Assembly (NCBI GenBank): GCA_017442535.1
Contig: JAFRZL010000049.1
Location: 1-64,000 of the forward strand
DNA: 64,000 bases
Direction of reading: 5' to 3'
Source: Bacillota bacterium
Lineage (GTDB): Bacteria; Bacillota; Clostridia; Lachnospirales; Bianqueaceae
Within the stretch, counting starts at the first letter, position 1, and each line of letters starts with the position of its first letter. The notes beneath the pieces are model-generated. The model worked only from the letters and a program-made list of their open reading frames with translations, was not told the DNA's origin and did not search any database. The position numbers and the translations under genes are program-made. Positions 34,824 to 43,437 of this stretch are shown in pieces.

Positions 34824-35535
34824 AATGGAGCAGGAGAGAGGAAAGACGGTGGTTCGTGTCTCTCCCGAGCCCGGCACGGAGTGGATTCGGTATCAAAAGG
34901 AGATGGCGGTACACGGAATGCTGCCACATTTGCCACCGGTTGAGGAGACGGAAGAGGGAATCCTGGAATACAGACCCTTGGGGATCCCGCTGGAGGATCA
35001 TTTGAAGAAGCATCCGGAGGACGCAGGATTAGTAATGGAAGAGCTGCGGCAGATTCCTCTTGAAATGGAGGCAGCCCTGCTGGATGCGGGCCAGTGCAGG
35101 AGCGGACTCAAGGAATTGTTCTGGGATCAGCGAAAAAACAAACTTCAGGTGATTTTTGTACCGGAGGAGTCAGATATTTACTATTCCGAATGGCTGGAAC
35201 TGGTCATGAAAGACATTGTACAACTGGGGATCTCTGAACAATGGGAAGCTGTGGACGTCTGTTATTGCTATGAATTCCTGTACAAGGTCTGGTTTGGAGG
35301 CTGGGAAGAGCCTGAGGATGATCCGGAGATTGAAGACTTGTCTGATTTTGCGGATGTATTTCCTGAGGAGGATGAATCAGCGGGCTCTGACCCGGAAGAA
35401 AAGGAGGAAGATCCGTTTCCCCTCTATCAATGGGAAGATGATCTGCCCGGTATTTCACTCTCCGAAGCGCAGGATCACAAAGCTGATAACCCGTTTTCCC
35501 GGCTTTTCAGCAAAAAGAGCCGTACTCCGAACTGA
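34810..35535 (+). CDS. DUF6382-like cytoplasmic protein of the Tad locus
   Basis: A 241-residue soluble protein without membrane helices. The first 165 residues (TEEGILEYRPLGIPLEDHL, VVRVSPEPGTEWIRYQKEMAV) match the general look of DUF6382 proteins that end Clostridial Tad operons. The tail from about 170 is very acidic (EEPEDDPEIEDLSDFADVFP) and ends in a basic RLFSKKSRTPN; the FHA domain that such proteins often carry is missing. The start overlaps tadV by 14 bases. The last codons run into the bidirectional hairpin at 35518-35549. Confidence 0.7.
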   Translation: MAIIKMEQERGKTVVRVSPEPGTEWIRYQKEMAVHGMLPHLPPVEETEEGILEYRPLGIPLEDHLKKHPEDAGLVMEELRQIPLEMEAALLDAGQCRSGLKELFWDQRKNKLQVIFVPEESDIYYSEWLELVMKDIVQLGISEQWEAVDVCYCYEFLYKVWFGGWEEPEDDPEIEDLSDFADVFPEEDESAGSDPEEKEEDPFPLYQWEDDLPGISLSEAQDHKADNPFSRLFSKKSRTPN

Positions 35536-35549
35536 TTCGGAGTACGGCT
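35511..35549 (-). terminator. Terminator of the GH95 gene
   Basis: A perfect 14-bp stem (35518-35531 with 35536-35549, loop CTGA). The T tract (CTCTTTTTG) is on the reverse strand only, so it mainly ends GH95 transcription; the 5' arm overlaps the last codons of the Tad operon. Confidence 0.85.
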
Positions 35550-35562
35550 GCCGGCAATTCGA

Positions 35563-38043
35563 TTATCCGCGGAACAAGAGTTTTCCCTTTAAGTATACGT
35601 AGGTGCCTTTGCGGTCAAAGGATGCGGAGATGGATGAGGGTGGAGCGGGTTTGGATGAAGCAATGCTGAACCCGCTTATATTCCGAGTGGTTTCACGGAT
35701 GGTAAGATCACGGATTTGCGTTGGCTCTGCCAACGGATGGTCTACATGGAAAACAGCGTGATGCAGCTGATGATTGGACCAGTAGAGATCCACCGTCAAT
35801 CCGTGAGGTGCTCGCAGGCCTAACATAGAGCCTGCAGCAAAACAGGAAGCAGGAGGAAGCGCGGGGAGCAAAAGGATCTCCCGACCGTCTGCTTGGAGAA
35901 GACATTCAGCGATGCCGGCACAGGTGCCGAAATTGCCGTCGATCTGGAAGGGCGGATGGGCATCCAGCAGATTCGGATAGGAACCTCCGCCGGTCAGTTT
36001 TACCTGATCTCCTGCCGGCACGACACGAAGCTGCCGGTTAAGCAGATGAAGGACATGCGCGCCATCACGAAGACGTGCCCAGAGATTGATTTTCCACGCA
36101 AGGCTCCACCCGGTGCCCTCATCTCCGCGCAGGCGCAGACTGGTTTTACAGGCTTCGAACAGAGATTTGGTGCGGTCGGGGCTGATCTGATGTGCCGGAT
36201 ACAGTCCATAGAGGTGGGAAACATGGCGGTGATGAGGATCGGCTTCTTCATACTCTTCATCCCATTCCAGCAACTGACCTTGAGACCCGATACGCTCACC
36301 CTGGAGAAGGGGCAGGATTGTCTGAATCCGTGAAATATCTTCTTCGGAAGCGGAGAGGGCGGGAAGTGCATCTGCTGCGGTCAAAATGGTTAGGGCCTCC
36401 AGATAATGCGAGAAGACTTCGCGGACAATGGCTTGACTCATGGTTGCTTCTCTCGCGATTTTTGCTTTTTCGCCGTGATAGAGAAAAACATTTTCCGGGG
36501 AAGCGGCCGGAGTCAGGATATAATTGCCGGCAGCGTTCGGAAGCAGATTGTCCAGGAAAAACAGGGAACAGGCTTCCAAAACAGGGAGCGCCTGCTCCGC
36601 CAGAAAGGCAGGATCATCCGAATAGAGGTAATGATCCCATAGATGACGGCTGAGCCACCCGAGAGAAGCATTCCAATAGGCAAAATAGAAGCCTTTGCGG
36701 CCGCGCCCGACGGGGTTTGTTAAGCCCCAGATGTCGGAATTGTGATGCGCCACACTGCCGCGGGAATGATATTGCTCGCGCGCGGTGATCGCTCCGTGCC
36801 GCTGCAGCAGGGAAATAAGATCAAAAAGCGGTTCTGCCATTTCGGGAAGGGCGCAGATTTCCGCGGGCCAGTAGTTCATTTGCGTAATAATATTGATCGT
36901 ATAGTTGCTGCTCCAGACGGGACGAATCAAATGGCTCCAGATTCCCTGCAGATTAGCAGCCTGCGAACCGGGGCGGGAGGAAGAAATCAGAAGATAACGG
37001 CCATAATGGAATAAAAGCGAATAGAGAACGGGATCCTCCTGGTGCTCCGCAAAGCGCTGCAGGCGCACATCGGTGGGAATATCCTCGGATTCAGCGGATA
37101 AGGAGAATTTAGCGCGGCTATAATAGGCACTGTACTCACTGAGATGGCGGCGGTAAAGCTCTTCCGGCTCAAAGGAACAGAGATTTTGAATATCTTTTTC
37201 AGCACGGATTTCTTCAATCTTGTCTTTTGAATCCGGCTCCTGATCGGGACCGCAGAAACCGGAGCGGATGGCGGTAAGCAGAGTAACCTGATCCGCATTC
37301 TCAATGAGGAGCCCGTCTGCTACATGAGTCATGCTGCCGCCTTTGACAAGAGGTTTGACGATAACACAGCCCCGCATTCCGCTGCGGCCATCCGGCATCT
37401 CCTGAATAATCGGGTTTTCCGCATCATGGATATAGCTTGGCTCTACATGGGCGGGGCAGCGGAAAGTGGCTTTCATGCGGCGGTGATAGTAGTCGGTTTC
37501 AAAGGGAAGGGGAGAGGTGTAGGAAAGTTTCAGATTGATCTTTCCGGGACGATCAGCGGAAAAGTGCATGATCAGCCCATTATCCGGGCAGGAGGCAAAA
37601 TATTCTCTCAGGTAATGGACGCCATCATCGGTAAAACGAACAGAGGCAGTGGCGGTGTTTAGATCAAGATCCCGAACATAGTCGGAAACAGATCCGGTCA
37701 GAGAGGGGAATTCCAACAGCAGATTGCCGGCAGGCATGTAGGATTCGGTAAAATCTCCGAGCATTTCCCGGTCGATGAGGTCTCCGGCTTCAGTGAAGCG
37801 GTGTTCTGCAACCAGGGTGCGGCATTCTTCAAGCACGGAGGGATCAACCAGGCGATTCGTGTTCCGGGGAAAACCGGACCAGAGCGTATCTTCATTCAGA
37901 GGAATGGAGTCACAGTCGACCTTTCCTCCGATCATTGCACCAAGACGTCCGCTCCCGATGGGAAGGGATTCCTCCCATGTCGCGGCCGGTTGATGATAGT
38001 AGAGACGGTGAGACAATTCAGATGCTTTTCTTGTGGATGGCAT
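35563..38043 (-). CDS. Glycoside hydrolase family 95 (alpha-L-fucosidase type)
   Basis: An 826-residue protein with GH95 order: N-terminal beta-sandwich domain (LYYHQPAATWEESLPIGSGRLGAMIGG, LNEDTLWSG), an (alpha/alpha)6 barrel with NLQGIW, NYTINIITQMNYWPAEICALPE and DIWGLTNPVGRG, and HRHVSHLYGLYPAHQISPD and DGNFGTCAGIAECLLQ near the active site. GH95 removes alpha-1,2-fucose or alpha-galactose from glycans. There is no signal peptide, so intracellular. AGGTCCGG before ATG 38043. It is divergent from an XRE regulator with shared operator-like repeats. Confidence 0.9.
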   Translation of the reverse strand: MPSTRKASELSHRLYYHQPAATWEESLPIGSGRLGAMIGGKVDCDSIPLNEDTLWSGFPRNTNRLVDPSVLEECRTLVAEHRFTEAGDLIDREMLGDFTESYMPAGNLLLEFPSLTGSVSDYVRDLDLNTATASVRFTDDGVHYLREYFASCPDNGLIMHFSADRPGKINLKLSYTSPLPFETDYYHRRMKATFRCPAHVEPSYIHDAENPIIQEMPDGRSGMRGCVIVKPLVKGGSMTHVADGLLIENADQVTLLTAIRSGFCGPDQEPDSKDKIEEIRAEKDIQNLCSFEPEELYRRHLSEYSAYYSRAKFSLSAESEDIPTDVRLQRFAEHQEDPVLYSLLFHYGRYLLISSSRPGSQAANLQGIWSHLIRPVWSSNYTINIITQMNYWPAEICALPEMAEPLFDLISLLQRHGAITAREQYHSRGSVAHHNSDIWGLTNPVGRGRKGFYFAYWNASLGWLSRHLWDHYLYSDDPAFLAEQALPVLEACSLFFLDNLLPNAAGNYILTPAASPENVFLYHGEKAKIAREATMSQAIVREVFSHYLEALTILTAADALPALSASEEDISRIQTILPLLQGERIGSQGQLLEWDEEYEEADPHHRHVSHLYGLYPAHQISPDRTKSLFEACKTSLRLRGDEGTGWSLAWKINLWARLRDGAHVLHLLNRQLRVVPAGDQVKLTGGGSYPNLLDAHPPFQIDGNFGTCAGIAECLLQADGREILLLPALPPASCFAAGSMLGLRAPHGLTVDLYWSNHQLHHAVFHVDHPLAEPTQIRDLTIRETTRNISGFSIASSKPAPPSSISASFDRKGTYVYLKGKLLFRG

Positions 38044-38127
38044 AACCGGACCTCCGTTTTTTAACTGATCTGACTCAAAACAGCATGTTTTGGCCTTTGA
38101 CTGATATACATACAGGATAAATTTGAC

Positions 38128-38194
38128 ATATGCATGTACAATGCATATTCTTTTTACACATGTTAACGTTTTGTGTTATAATAGGGATATGCAT
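38128..38194. promoter_or_regulatory. Operator-like ATATGCAT repeats
   Basis: ATATGCAT at 38128-38135, its inverted partner ATGCATAT at 38141-38148 (5-base spacer), and a third copy at 38187-38194. They flank the -35 and cover the start point of the XRE promoter, and lie in the GH95 upstream region. Confidence 0.6.
38153..38182 (+). promoter_or_regulatory. Promoter of the XRE regulator
   Basis: TTTACA (38153-38158), 18 bases, TATAAT (38177-38182) preceded by TGT, giving an extended -10. Confidence 0.75.
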
Positions 38195-38223
38195 CAAATC
38201 TATATCAGACAGGAGGCAGTGCG

Positions 38224-38556
38224 ATGGCTGTAAAACACATCGGAGAACGAATGAGGGAACTGCGAGAGGAAAGAATGTTGACATCTAAAAGGGTCGCTGA
38301 GATTTTGCAGCTGACACCGCAGTGCTATTCCCACTACGAAATGGGAAGAAGAAATCCCGGCATCCAGGATCTGATCAGTCTTTCCAAACTGTATGGCATT
38401 ACACTGGATGAGATGGTTGACGGCGTTTATTTTGGCAAAACCAGTTTTGAGGAGCTTACTGAAAAACCGGTTGATTATGGTTTGTCGAGCAGTGAGCGCC
38501 GCGAACTGTCCTTCTACCGGGAGTATCTGATCTGGAAGCGCAGTAAGAGCGATTAA
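38224..38556 (+). CDS. XRE-family transcriptional regulator
   Basis: A 110-residue protein with a Cro/CI HTH at about 5-65: GERMRELREERMLTSKRVAEILQLTPQCYSHYEMGRRNPGIQDLISLSKLYGITLDEMV. The C-terminal 40 residues (SSSERRELSFYREYLIWKRS) may serve dimerisation. ATG 38224 follows AGGAGGCAGTGCG. It likely binds the ATATGCAT repeats at its own promoter and next to GH95; this is inference. Its stop overlaps the stop of the convergent beta-helix gene by four bases. Confidence 0.88.
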   Translation: MAVKHIGERMRELREERMLTSKRVAEILQLTPQCYSHYEMGRRNPGIQDLISLSKLYGITLDEMVDGVYFGKTSFEELTEKPVDYGLSSSERRELSFYREYLIWKRSKSD

Positions 38557-40904
38557 TCGACAGACTCAGAGCCTGACCAGCTCATCTCCCGCAGCGCAAT
38601 GCGGCCGGTTCCTGTTTGCCATACTCCCCACCCCGAAGCAGGAGCGGGAGCGGGCAAACAAACGGAAAGAGAAACCTTTTCTGTCAGGCCGGAGGCGATC
38701 TGACCTGACAGAAGGGGTTGATTATTATAGGCAGACAGGCTTAATGTGTTTTGATCCAGCTGCATTTGGATATGGCAATCTCCTCTGAAACAACCGGTAT
38801 AGACCGGCTGGCTCAGGGGCGTGCAAATGCCTTTTTCCCAAGAACAAAGCAGGAAGCGTACACCATCACTAAACTGCGGTATGCGTTCGATCCGCACACC
38901 GTAACCTGTAAGAGAAAAGGCATCCAGTCCGATATACAGATCCAGGTATTGGCCGGTAGGACTGGCAAATCCCTGCCCGGCTGTTTTTTCGGGGCGGATA
39001 ATCCATTTTTGTTGTTGAACGGGGTAGGGTTGGGTTTGAGTAAAGAGGAGGCGGCTACCCCGGTGAGTAGACATTAGGCCCGGGTAAACGAGGCCGTCAC
39101 ATTCCATATTTCCATAGCTCCAGGGTTTGCTGGGGCGGGCTTTTAATGACCATAAATGCTCGGAAGGATAATCGTCAGGACGGGCGGCATCCACTTGCCA
39201 ACAGCCTTCTGCAAGAGGAAGCGACGGATATCGTGGATGTTCGGACGCATCGGTGACGGCTAGATCTTCCATAAGGGGCAGATCCGAAAAATCAGTATGA
39301 AATCCGGCATAATGGATTCCGCTGATCGGGAAGCCCTTGGTTTTGATAGGCAAACCGGGAAGTGTTCCCTCGGCCTGAGGGATAACTTCGGCGAATAAAT
39401 ACTGTTCGTTGTCCCGAATGCTTAGCGGATAGACGGCTTTGCCGGTAAGAACAGGAATAGCCTGGCTAAAAGAGTCCGTTTTGGAACGATACCAGCATAT
39501 GGAGGAACAATCCGAATTTGTTCTGTCCAAACGATATTGAACGGTGAGGACGGGTTCGGCATCGTCTCCCGCTTCGATCAGGACAGGCTTTTCGGAGAAT
39601 TCCGGAGCAGGGAGGGGTTCATAATCCAGGGAATACAGACCGGCCCCTTCAAGACCTTGCGGAGTTTTGCCGACAACCAGTACATCGTGCACACAGGAAT
39701 CCGGGTTAAGATTGGTAATACGAAGCCAATGATCCCCGTGCGGCTCCAAGCGACAGATCCCGGAGGGGGACACAGTCCAGCGAATGGGCTCGGATCCAGT
39801 ATATTGCTCTGCCACGATATCGAGGGATTGCCGGACAGGCAGCCTGGCTTCCACGGGTTGTAAGCGGATACGCCATGAAATACGGCCGAGTGCCTTGAAA
39901 CGTTCCCGTTGACAGCATGGATCCCAGTCATCTGCACCGCGAAGCAGATTCCAGACATTATATTCATTTCCCACCTTGAAAGCCCGCAGCAGATCGGGCT
40001 TGTTTTCCAATGCGCATGAGGATTCGGGACTTGATGGGCTAATGGGGAATGAATTGTGATAGGTAAAGCAGCGAAGTGCCGGGTGAGGGCTGACGTGCCA
40101 ACAGACTTCCCCAACATTGCCGGAGAGAGTGCAGTCCAGAACGGCAAGACTGCGGTGTTGGGCCTTTGAAAAATAAACATGATCGTTCATGTCAGGATAC
40201 ATTAAACGGCCTTCGAAATGACAGCCTGCATAAACCAGCATGGTTTCACAGGCGCTTCCTGAAGGATGATTGCCGTACCAGACAAAGTGGCAGTTCTCAA
40301 AGAAATTGATATCGCCGGTCCCTATGGAATCATCTGTCGACTGGAAGAAGCAGTCTTTGTAATAGATCCTGCCCATGTGGCGGCTATAGGAAAAGACATT
40401 CAGGAGGCTGATAAAGCGGCAGCGGATGAATTTCCAGCGATCAGGAGAACCAACAGGGAGAATGACCTGCGCCTGTGTAACACCGGGCGCGCGGCGGGGG
40501 TGGTTTTTAGAAGGATCGGGTGCATATTCCAGATCCACATTGCAGTAATTCCCGAAGGTGATGTTCTCGGCAGTAAAATCACTGCCTGCAATACCAAGCG
40601 TATTCCAATTGCCGATGGCACCCCGCATTTGCCCGCGATCCCCGTAGATAACTGTGTCCGCAGGACTTTGGCCCAGTCCGATCAATGTCAGATGCTGCTG
40701 CGTCAGGGTAAGGCCTACCAGATGGTTATCCGAATTATCTGAAAGGGGATCGTCCGTCCAATAGACATCGGGAGCAAGATAGATGGTTGCACCGTCTGCG
40801 GCAGCGGCGGATGCTTCCTGAAGGGTGGCAAACGTATGAGCTTGCCCACGGCGTGTTGCGTCAACAAGGATGTGGGTGTCATCCAGATGCGGTATTTCGA
40901 TCAT
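38553..40904 (-). CDS. Right-handed beta-helix protein (pectinesterase/pectate-lyase-like), putative carbohydrate-active
   Basis: A 783-residue protein without signal peptide. The first 330 residues resemble the pectinesterase fold: AHTFATLQEASAAAADGATIYLAPDVYWTD, FTAENITFGNYC, RIYYKDCFFQSTDDSIGTGDINFFENCHF and VYFSKAQHRSLAVLDCT. The usual pectinesterase QDTL and catalytic RDGR-type blocks are not obvious, so activity is open. The middle (about 340-540) looks like Ig/Fn3-type domains, and the C-terminal 190 residues like a concanavalin sandwich. AGGAG precedes ATG 40904; it is 32 bases after the lipoprotein gene and likely co-transcribed. Confidence 0.72.
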   Translation of the reverse strand: MIEIPHLDDTHILVDATRRGQAHTFATLQEASAAAADGATIYLAPDVYWTDDPLSDNSDNHLVGLTLTQQHLTLIGLGQSPADTVIYGDRGQMRGAIGNWNTLGIAGSDFTAENITFGNYCNVDLEYAPDPSKNHPRRAPGVTQAQVILPVGSPDRWKFIRCRFISLLNVFSYSRHMGRIYYKDCFFQSTDDSIGTGDINFFENCHFVWYGNHPSGSACETMLVYAGCHFEGRLMYPDMNDHVYFSKAQHRSLAVLDCTLSGNVGEVCWHVSPHPALRCFTYHNSFPISPSSPESSCALENKPDLLRAFKVGNEYNVWNLLRGADDWDPCCQRERFKALGRISWRIRLQPVEARLPVRQSLDIVAEQYTGSEPIRWTVSPSGICRLEPHGDHWLRITNLNPDSCVHDVLVVGKTPQGLEGAGLYSLDYEPLPAPEFSEKPVLIEAGDDAEPVLTVQYRLDRTNSDCSSICWYRSKTDSFSQAIPVLTGKAVYPLSIRDNEQYLFAEVIPQAEGTLPGLPIKTKGFPISGIHYAGFHTDFSDLPLMEDLAVTDASEHPRYPSLPLAEGCWQVDAARPDDYPSEHLWSLKARPSKPWSYGNMECDGLVYPGLMSTHRGSRLLFTQTQPYPVQQQKWIIRPEKTAGQGFASPTGQYLDLYIGLDAFSLTGYGVRIERIPQFSDGVRFLLCSWEKGICTPLSQPVYTGCFRGDCHIQMQLDQNTLSLSAYNNQPLLSGQIASGLTEKVSLSVCLPAPAPASGWGVWQTGTGRIALREMSWSGSESVD

Positions 40905-40936
40905 ATGGCATTCTCCTGTAGATGGATAGAAAATGA

Positions 40937-41767
40937 TTATTTGATGCGGGTTGCCTCCATTTCGGACCCGTTAAAGCGGATCGTCATCCGATCTCCTTCG
41001 AAAGAGAGGATTTCCAAGGCATAGGTGCCGGAGAATAATAAGCTCTTGGTATGAATCTGCGCAGTCGTTCCGTCCAGGGACCAGTCAAAATCGATCGGGA
41101 ACCAGTACAGCGGTATTTTCATGGAACCGGTGTGATCCGCGCGAATCGTAATCTCGGAGCGGCCGGCCTGACTGTTGGATTCCCAGGTGCCGATGAAGGA
41201 TTCTTCCGTAAAGGACGGGGCGGCGGATTCTTCCTGTTTGCTTTCCTCGCGGGAGGATTCATCCGGACGGGAGGAATCTTCGGGGGACATGCTTTCCTCG
41301 GGAGAAGATTCTTCTGCGGAGGACTCTTCCGGCTCAGCGGCTGGATCATTAGGCGAAGTGCGCAGCAGGAGAGTGTCGGATTCTTCGGACCAGCGCATGC
41401 TCTTGGTGTTGATTCGGGCAATCGTAATCAGACGGCTGTAACCGGATTGGTCGGTCAGCCGAAGAGTATTTTCATAGAGTGCCCAGGTATAGGTGTTGGC
41501 TTCGAACGAATCGTTTTCAGAACTGATGACACAGGTTTTATCCGGGAAGAAGCAATAGTGGAGGAGGCCGCCCGACTTCAAATGATACCAGTTGCCAAGG
41601 AGAAGCGATTCGACAGTGACAGGCGCTGCCGATTCATCCTGAAAAGAAATGTCATCCGCCCGATCCGGCAAGGAAGACTCTTCAGCGGGCTTGTTTTTTC
41701 CGCATCCGGCAAGGGAAAAAGTAAGTATTAGGATGCATGTTAAGGCTATTATAAAGTGTTTACGCAT
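40937..41767 (-). CDS. Lipoprotein with two lipocalin-like modules and an EESS linker
   Basis: A 276-residue exported lipoprotein: signal MRKHFIIALTCILILTFSLAGCGK with lipobox LAGC. Two similar modules, SLLLGNWYHLKSGG and SFIGTWESNSQAGRSE, each followed by beta-strands, suggest a duplicated small barrel; they are joined by a Ser/Glu/Pro linker (about 150-195) of EESS-type repeats. The repeat resembles spacers of Gram-positive surface lipoproteins. The start at 41767 is 8 bases after AGGAGG. Function unknown; it precedes the beta-helix gene in one transcript. Confidence 0.78.
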   Translation of the reverse strand: MRKHFIIALTCILILTFSLAGCGKNKPAEESSLPDRADDISFQDESAAPVTVESLLLGNWYHLKSGGLLHYCFFPDKTCVISSENDSFEANTYTWALYENTLRLTDQSGYSRLITIARINTKSMRWSEESDTLLLRTSPNDPAAEPEESSAEESSPEESMSPEDSSRPDESSREESKQEESAAPSFTEESFIGTWESNSQAGRSEITIRADHTGSMKIPLYWFPIDFDWSLDGTTAQIHTKSLLFSGTYALEILSFEGDRMTIRFNGSEMEATRIK

Positions 41768-41791
41768 GGGATACACCTCCTGATTATAAAA

Positions 41792-41820
41792 AGTATAATA
41801 TAATTTTGCCTTCTCGTCAA
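41792..41820 (-). promoter_or_regulatory. Promoter of the lipoprotein/beta-helix genes
   Basis: Reverse strand TTGACG (41820-41815), 17 bases, TATACT (41797-41792). Confidence 0.78.
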
Positions 41821-41931
41821 TCCTTATGGAAAAAGAATTACGGACAAATACGCAGATGATGCTGAATCCTCTTGTATTTCGGCCTCAAATATGATATGGT
41901 GAAGGCAAGACACAGATAGGAGGAACTGGAA

Positions 41932-43263
41932 ATGACGATACCCGGGAAGGCTTATGAAAATGCGAAGGAAATGCTTGACTTTATTGAACGGAGTCCCAGC
42001 TGCTACCATGTGGTCGCGAATGTCAAAACAATGCTGAAAGAGGCCGGTTACCTCGAGCTTTCAGAGGCGGAGGACTGGACCGAGTGCCTGAAGGAGGAGA
42101 CGGGAACACGTCGATTCTTTGTTGTGCGCAATGACTCTTCTCTGATCGCAGTGCAGATGCCCGGCGGCAAGGCAAGGGGATTTCATATTTCTGCGGCACA
42201 TAGTGATTCTCCCTGCTATAAAATCAAGGAAAAGCCTGAAATCACGGTGGAAGGCGCCTATACCAAGCTGAATGTGGAAGGTTATGGAGGCATGATCCGT
42301 TCCACCTGGCTGGACCGGCCGCTTTCCGTAGCCGGCCGGATCGCCGTGGAGACACCGGAAGGGATCAGGACGCAGCTGGTTTGCGTGGACCGGGATCTCT
42401 GTGTCATCCCCAATCTGGCGATTCATATGAACCGGGGCATGAATGAAGGCTTTGAATACAACCAGCAGGTGGATATGCTTCCGCTCTTCGGGGACGGAGA
42501 GGTTGAGAAAGGAGATCTGCTGAAAGTTGTGGCGGAGGCCGCGGGTCTGTATGAAGGGGAAGAACCCTGCCCGGACAGAATCCTGGGGCATGACCTTTTC
42601 CTGTATACCCGGCAGAAAGGGTTGATGATCGGAACGAAAGGCGAATTTGTAATGTCGCCGCGGCTGGATGATCTGCAGTGCGTTTTCGCGGAAGTGAAGG
42701 GGTTGCTGGCTGCGGAGCCCGGGAACTTTATCAATGTCTGTGTGGTGTTTGATAATGAAGAAGTCGGCAGTGGGACAAGGCAGGGAGCGGACTCGACCTT
42801 CCTGGAGGATGTGTTGCAGCGTATCTGCGCAGTGCGTGGCGGGGACGGATTAACTCTTGAACAGCGGATCCCCGAAAGCTTTATGATTTCAGCAGACAAT
42901 GCACATGCGGTCCATCCGAACCATCCGGAAAAAGCCGATCCGACGAACCGGCCATATCTGAACGGAGGCATCGTCATTAAGTTCCACGGAAGCCAGAAAT
43001 ATACAACGGACGCGGTTTCGGCAGCACAGATGAAGCACATCTGCAGCCGGGCGGGCGTACCGTATCAGACCTATACCAATCGTTCGGATGTGGCCGGAGG
43101 TTCTACACTCGGACATATTTCGACCGCACATGTTTCCGTCGCGACAGTGGACATCGGGCTGCCGCAGCTTGCCATGCATTCCTCGGTAGAGACGGCCGGA
43201 ACAATGGATACGGAGTACGCGGTCCGGATGTTTACCGAGTATTTCTCGGAGGAACTGGGGTAA
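41932..43263 (+). CDS. M18 family aminopeptidase (aspartyl aminopeptidase type)
   Basis: A 443-residue dinuclear zinc aminopeptidase removing N-terminal acidic residues. Metal ligands are in FHISAAHSDSPCYKIK (His), NEEVGSGT (the Glu pair in VVFDNEEVGSGTRQGADS), SADNAHAVHPNHP (Asp and His) and the late STAHVSVATVDIGLPQLAMHSSVET (His). AGGAGGAACTGGAA precedes ATG 41932. A possible extended -10 promoter lies at 41872-41900 (TTGTAT-17-TATGGT). Single gene closed by a terminator. Confidence 0.94.
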   Translation: MTIPGKAYENAKEMLDFIERSPSCYHVVANVKTMLKEAGYLELSEAEDWTECLKEETGTRRFFVVRNDSSLIAVQMPGGKARGFHISAAHSDSPCYKIKEKPEITVEGAYTKLNVEGYGGMIRSTWLDRPLSVAGRIAVETPEGIRTQLVCVDRDLCVIPNLAIHMNRGMNEGFEYNQQVDMLPLFGDGEVEKGDLLKVVAEAAGLYEGEEPCPDRILGHDLFLYTRQKGLMIGTKGEFVMSPRLDDLQCVFAEVKGLLAAEPGNFINVCVVFDNEEVGSGTRQGADSTFLEDVLQRICAVRGGDGLTLEQRIPESFMISADNAHAVHPNHPEKADPTNRPYLNGGIVIKFHGSQKYTTDAVSAAQMKHICSRAGVPYQTYTNRSDVAGGSTLGHISTAHVSVATVDIGLPQLAMHSSVETAGTMDTEYAVRMFTEYFSEELG

Positions 43264-43348
43264 GCTGAAATAAGAACTGATCATGGCCTGTGGCGGGATC
43301 GGCAACACCATCAAGGGTACCAGCGAGGCGAGTAATCGCTTCAAATAA

Positions 43349-43380
43349 CAAAACAGCAGGTGGTCCACCTGCTGTTTTGG
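43349..43380 (+). terminator. Terminator of the M18 gene
   Basis: Stem CAAAACAGCAGGTG/CACCTGCTGTTTTG (43349-43362, 43366-43379). Nearly the same hairpin closes the lipoprotein gene at 47241-47275. The 85 bases before it hold nothing else convincing. Confidence 0.8.
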
Positions 43381-43437
43381 GTTCCGGAATTGAATCAGAG
43401 AAAAAAGGTGCTCATACTCGACGGCCGCCGCGAAGAA

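Noticed and set aside
43283-43348. 21-codon open frame with entericidin-like text (ACGGIGNTIKG) between the M18 gene and its terminator
   Set aside because: No ribosome site, no signal sequence, and too short to judge; left out as a gene.
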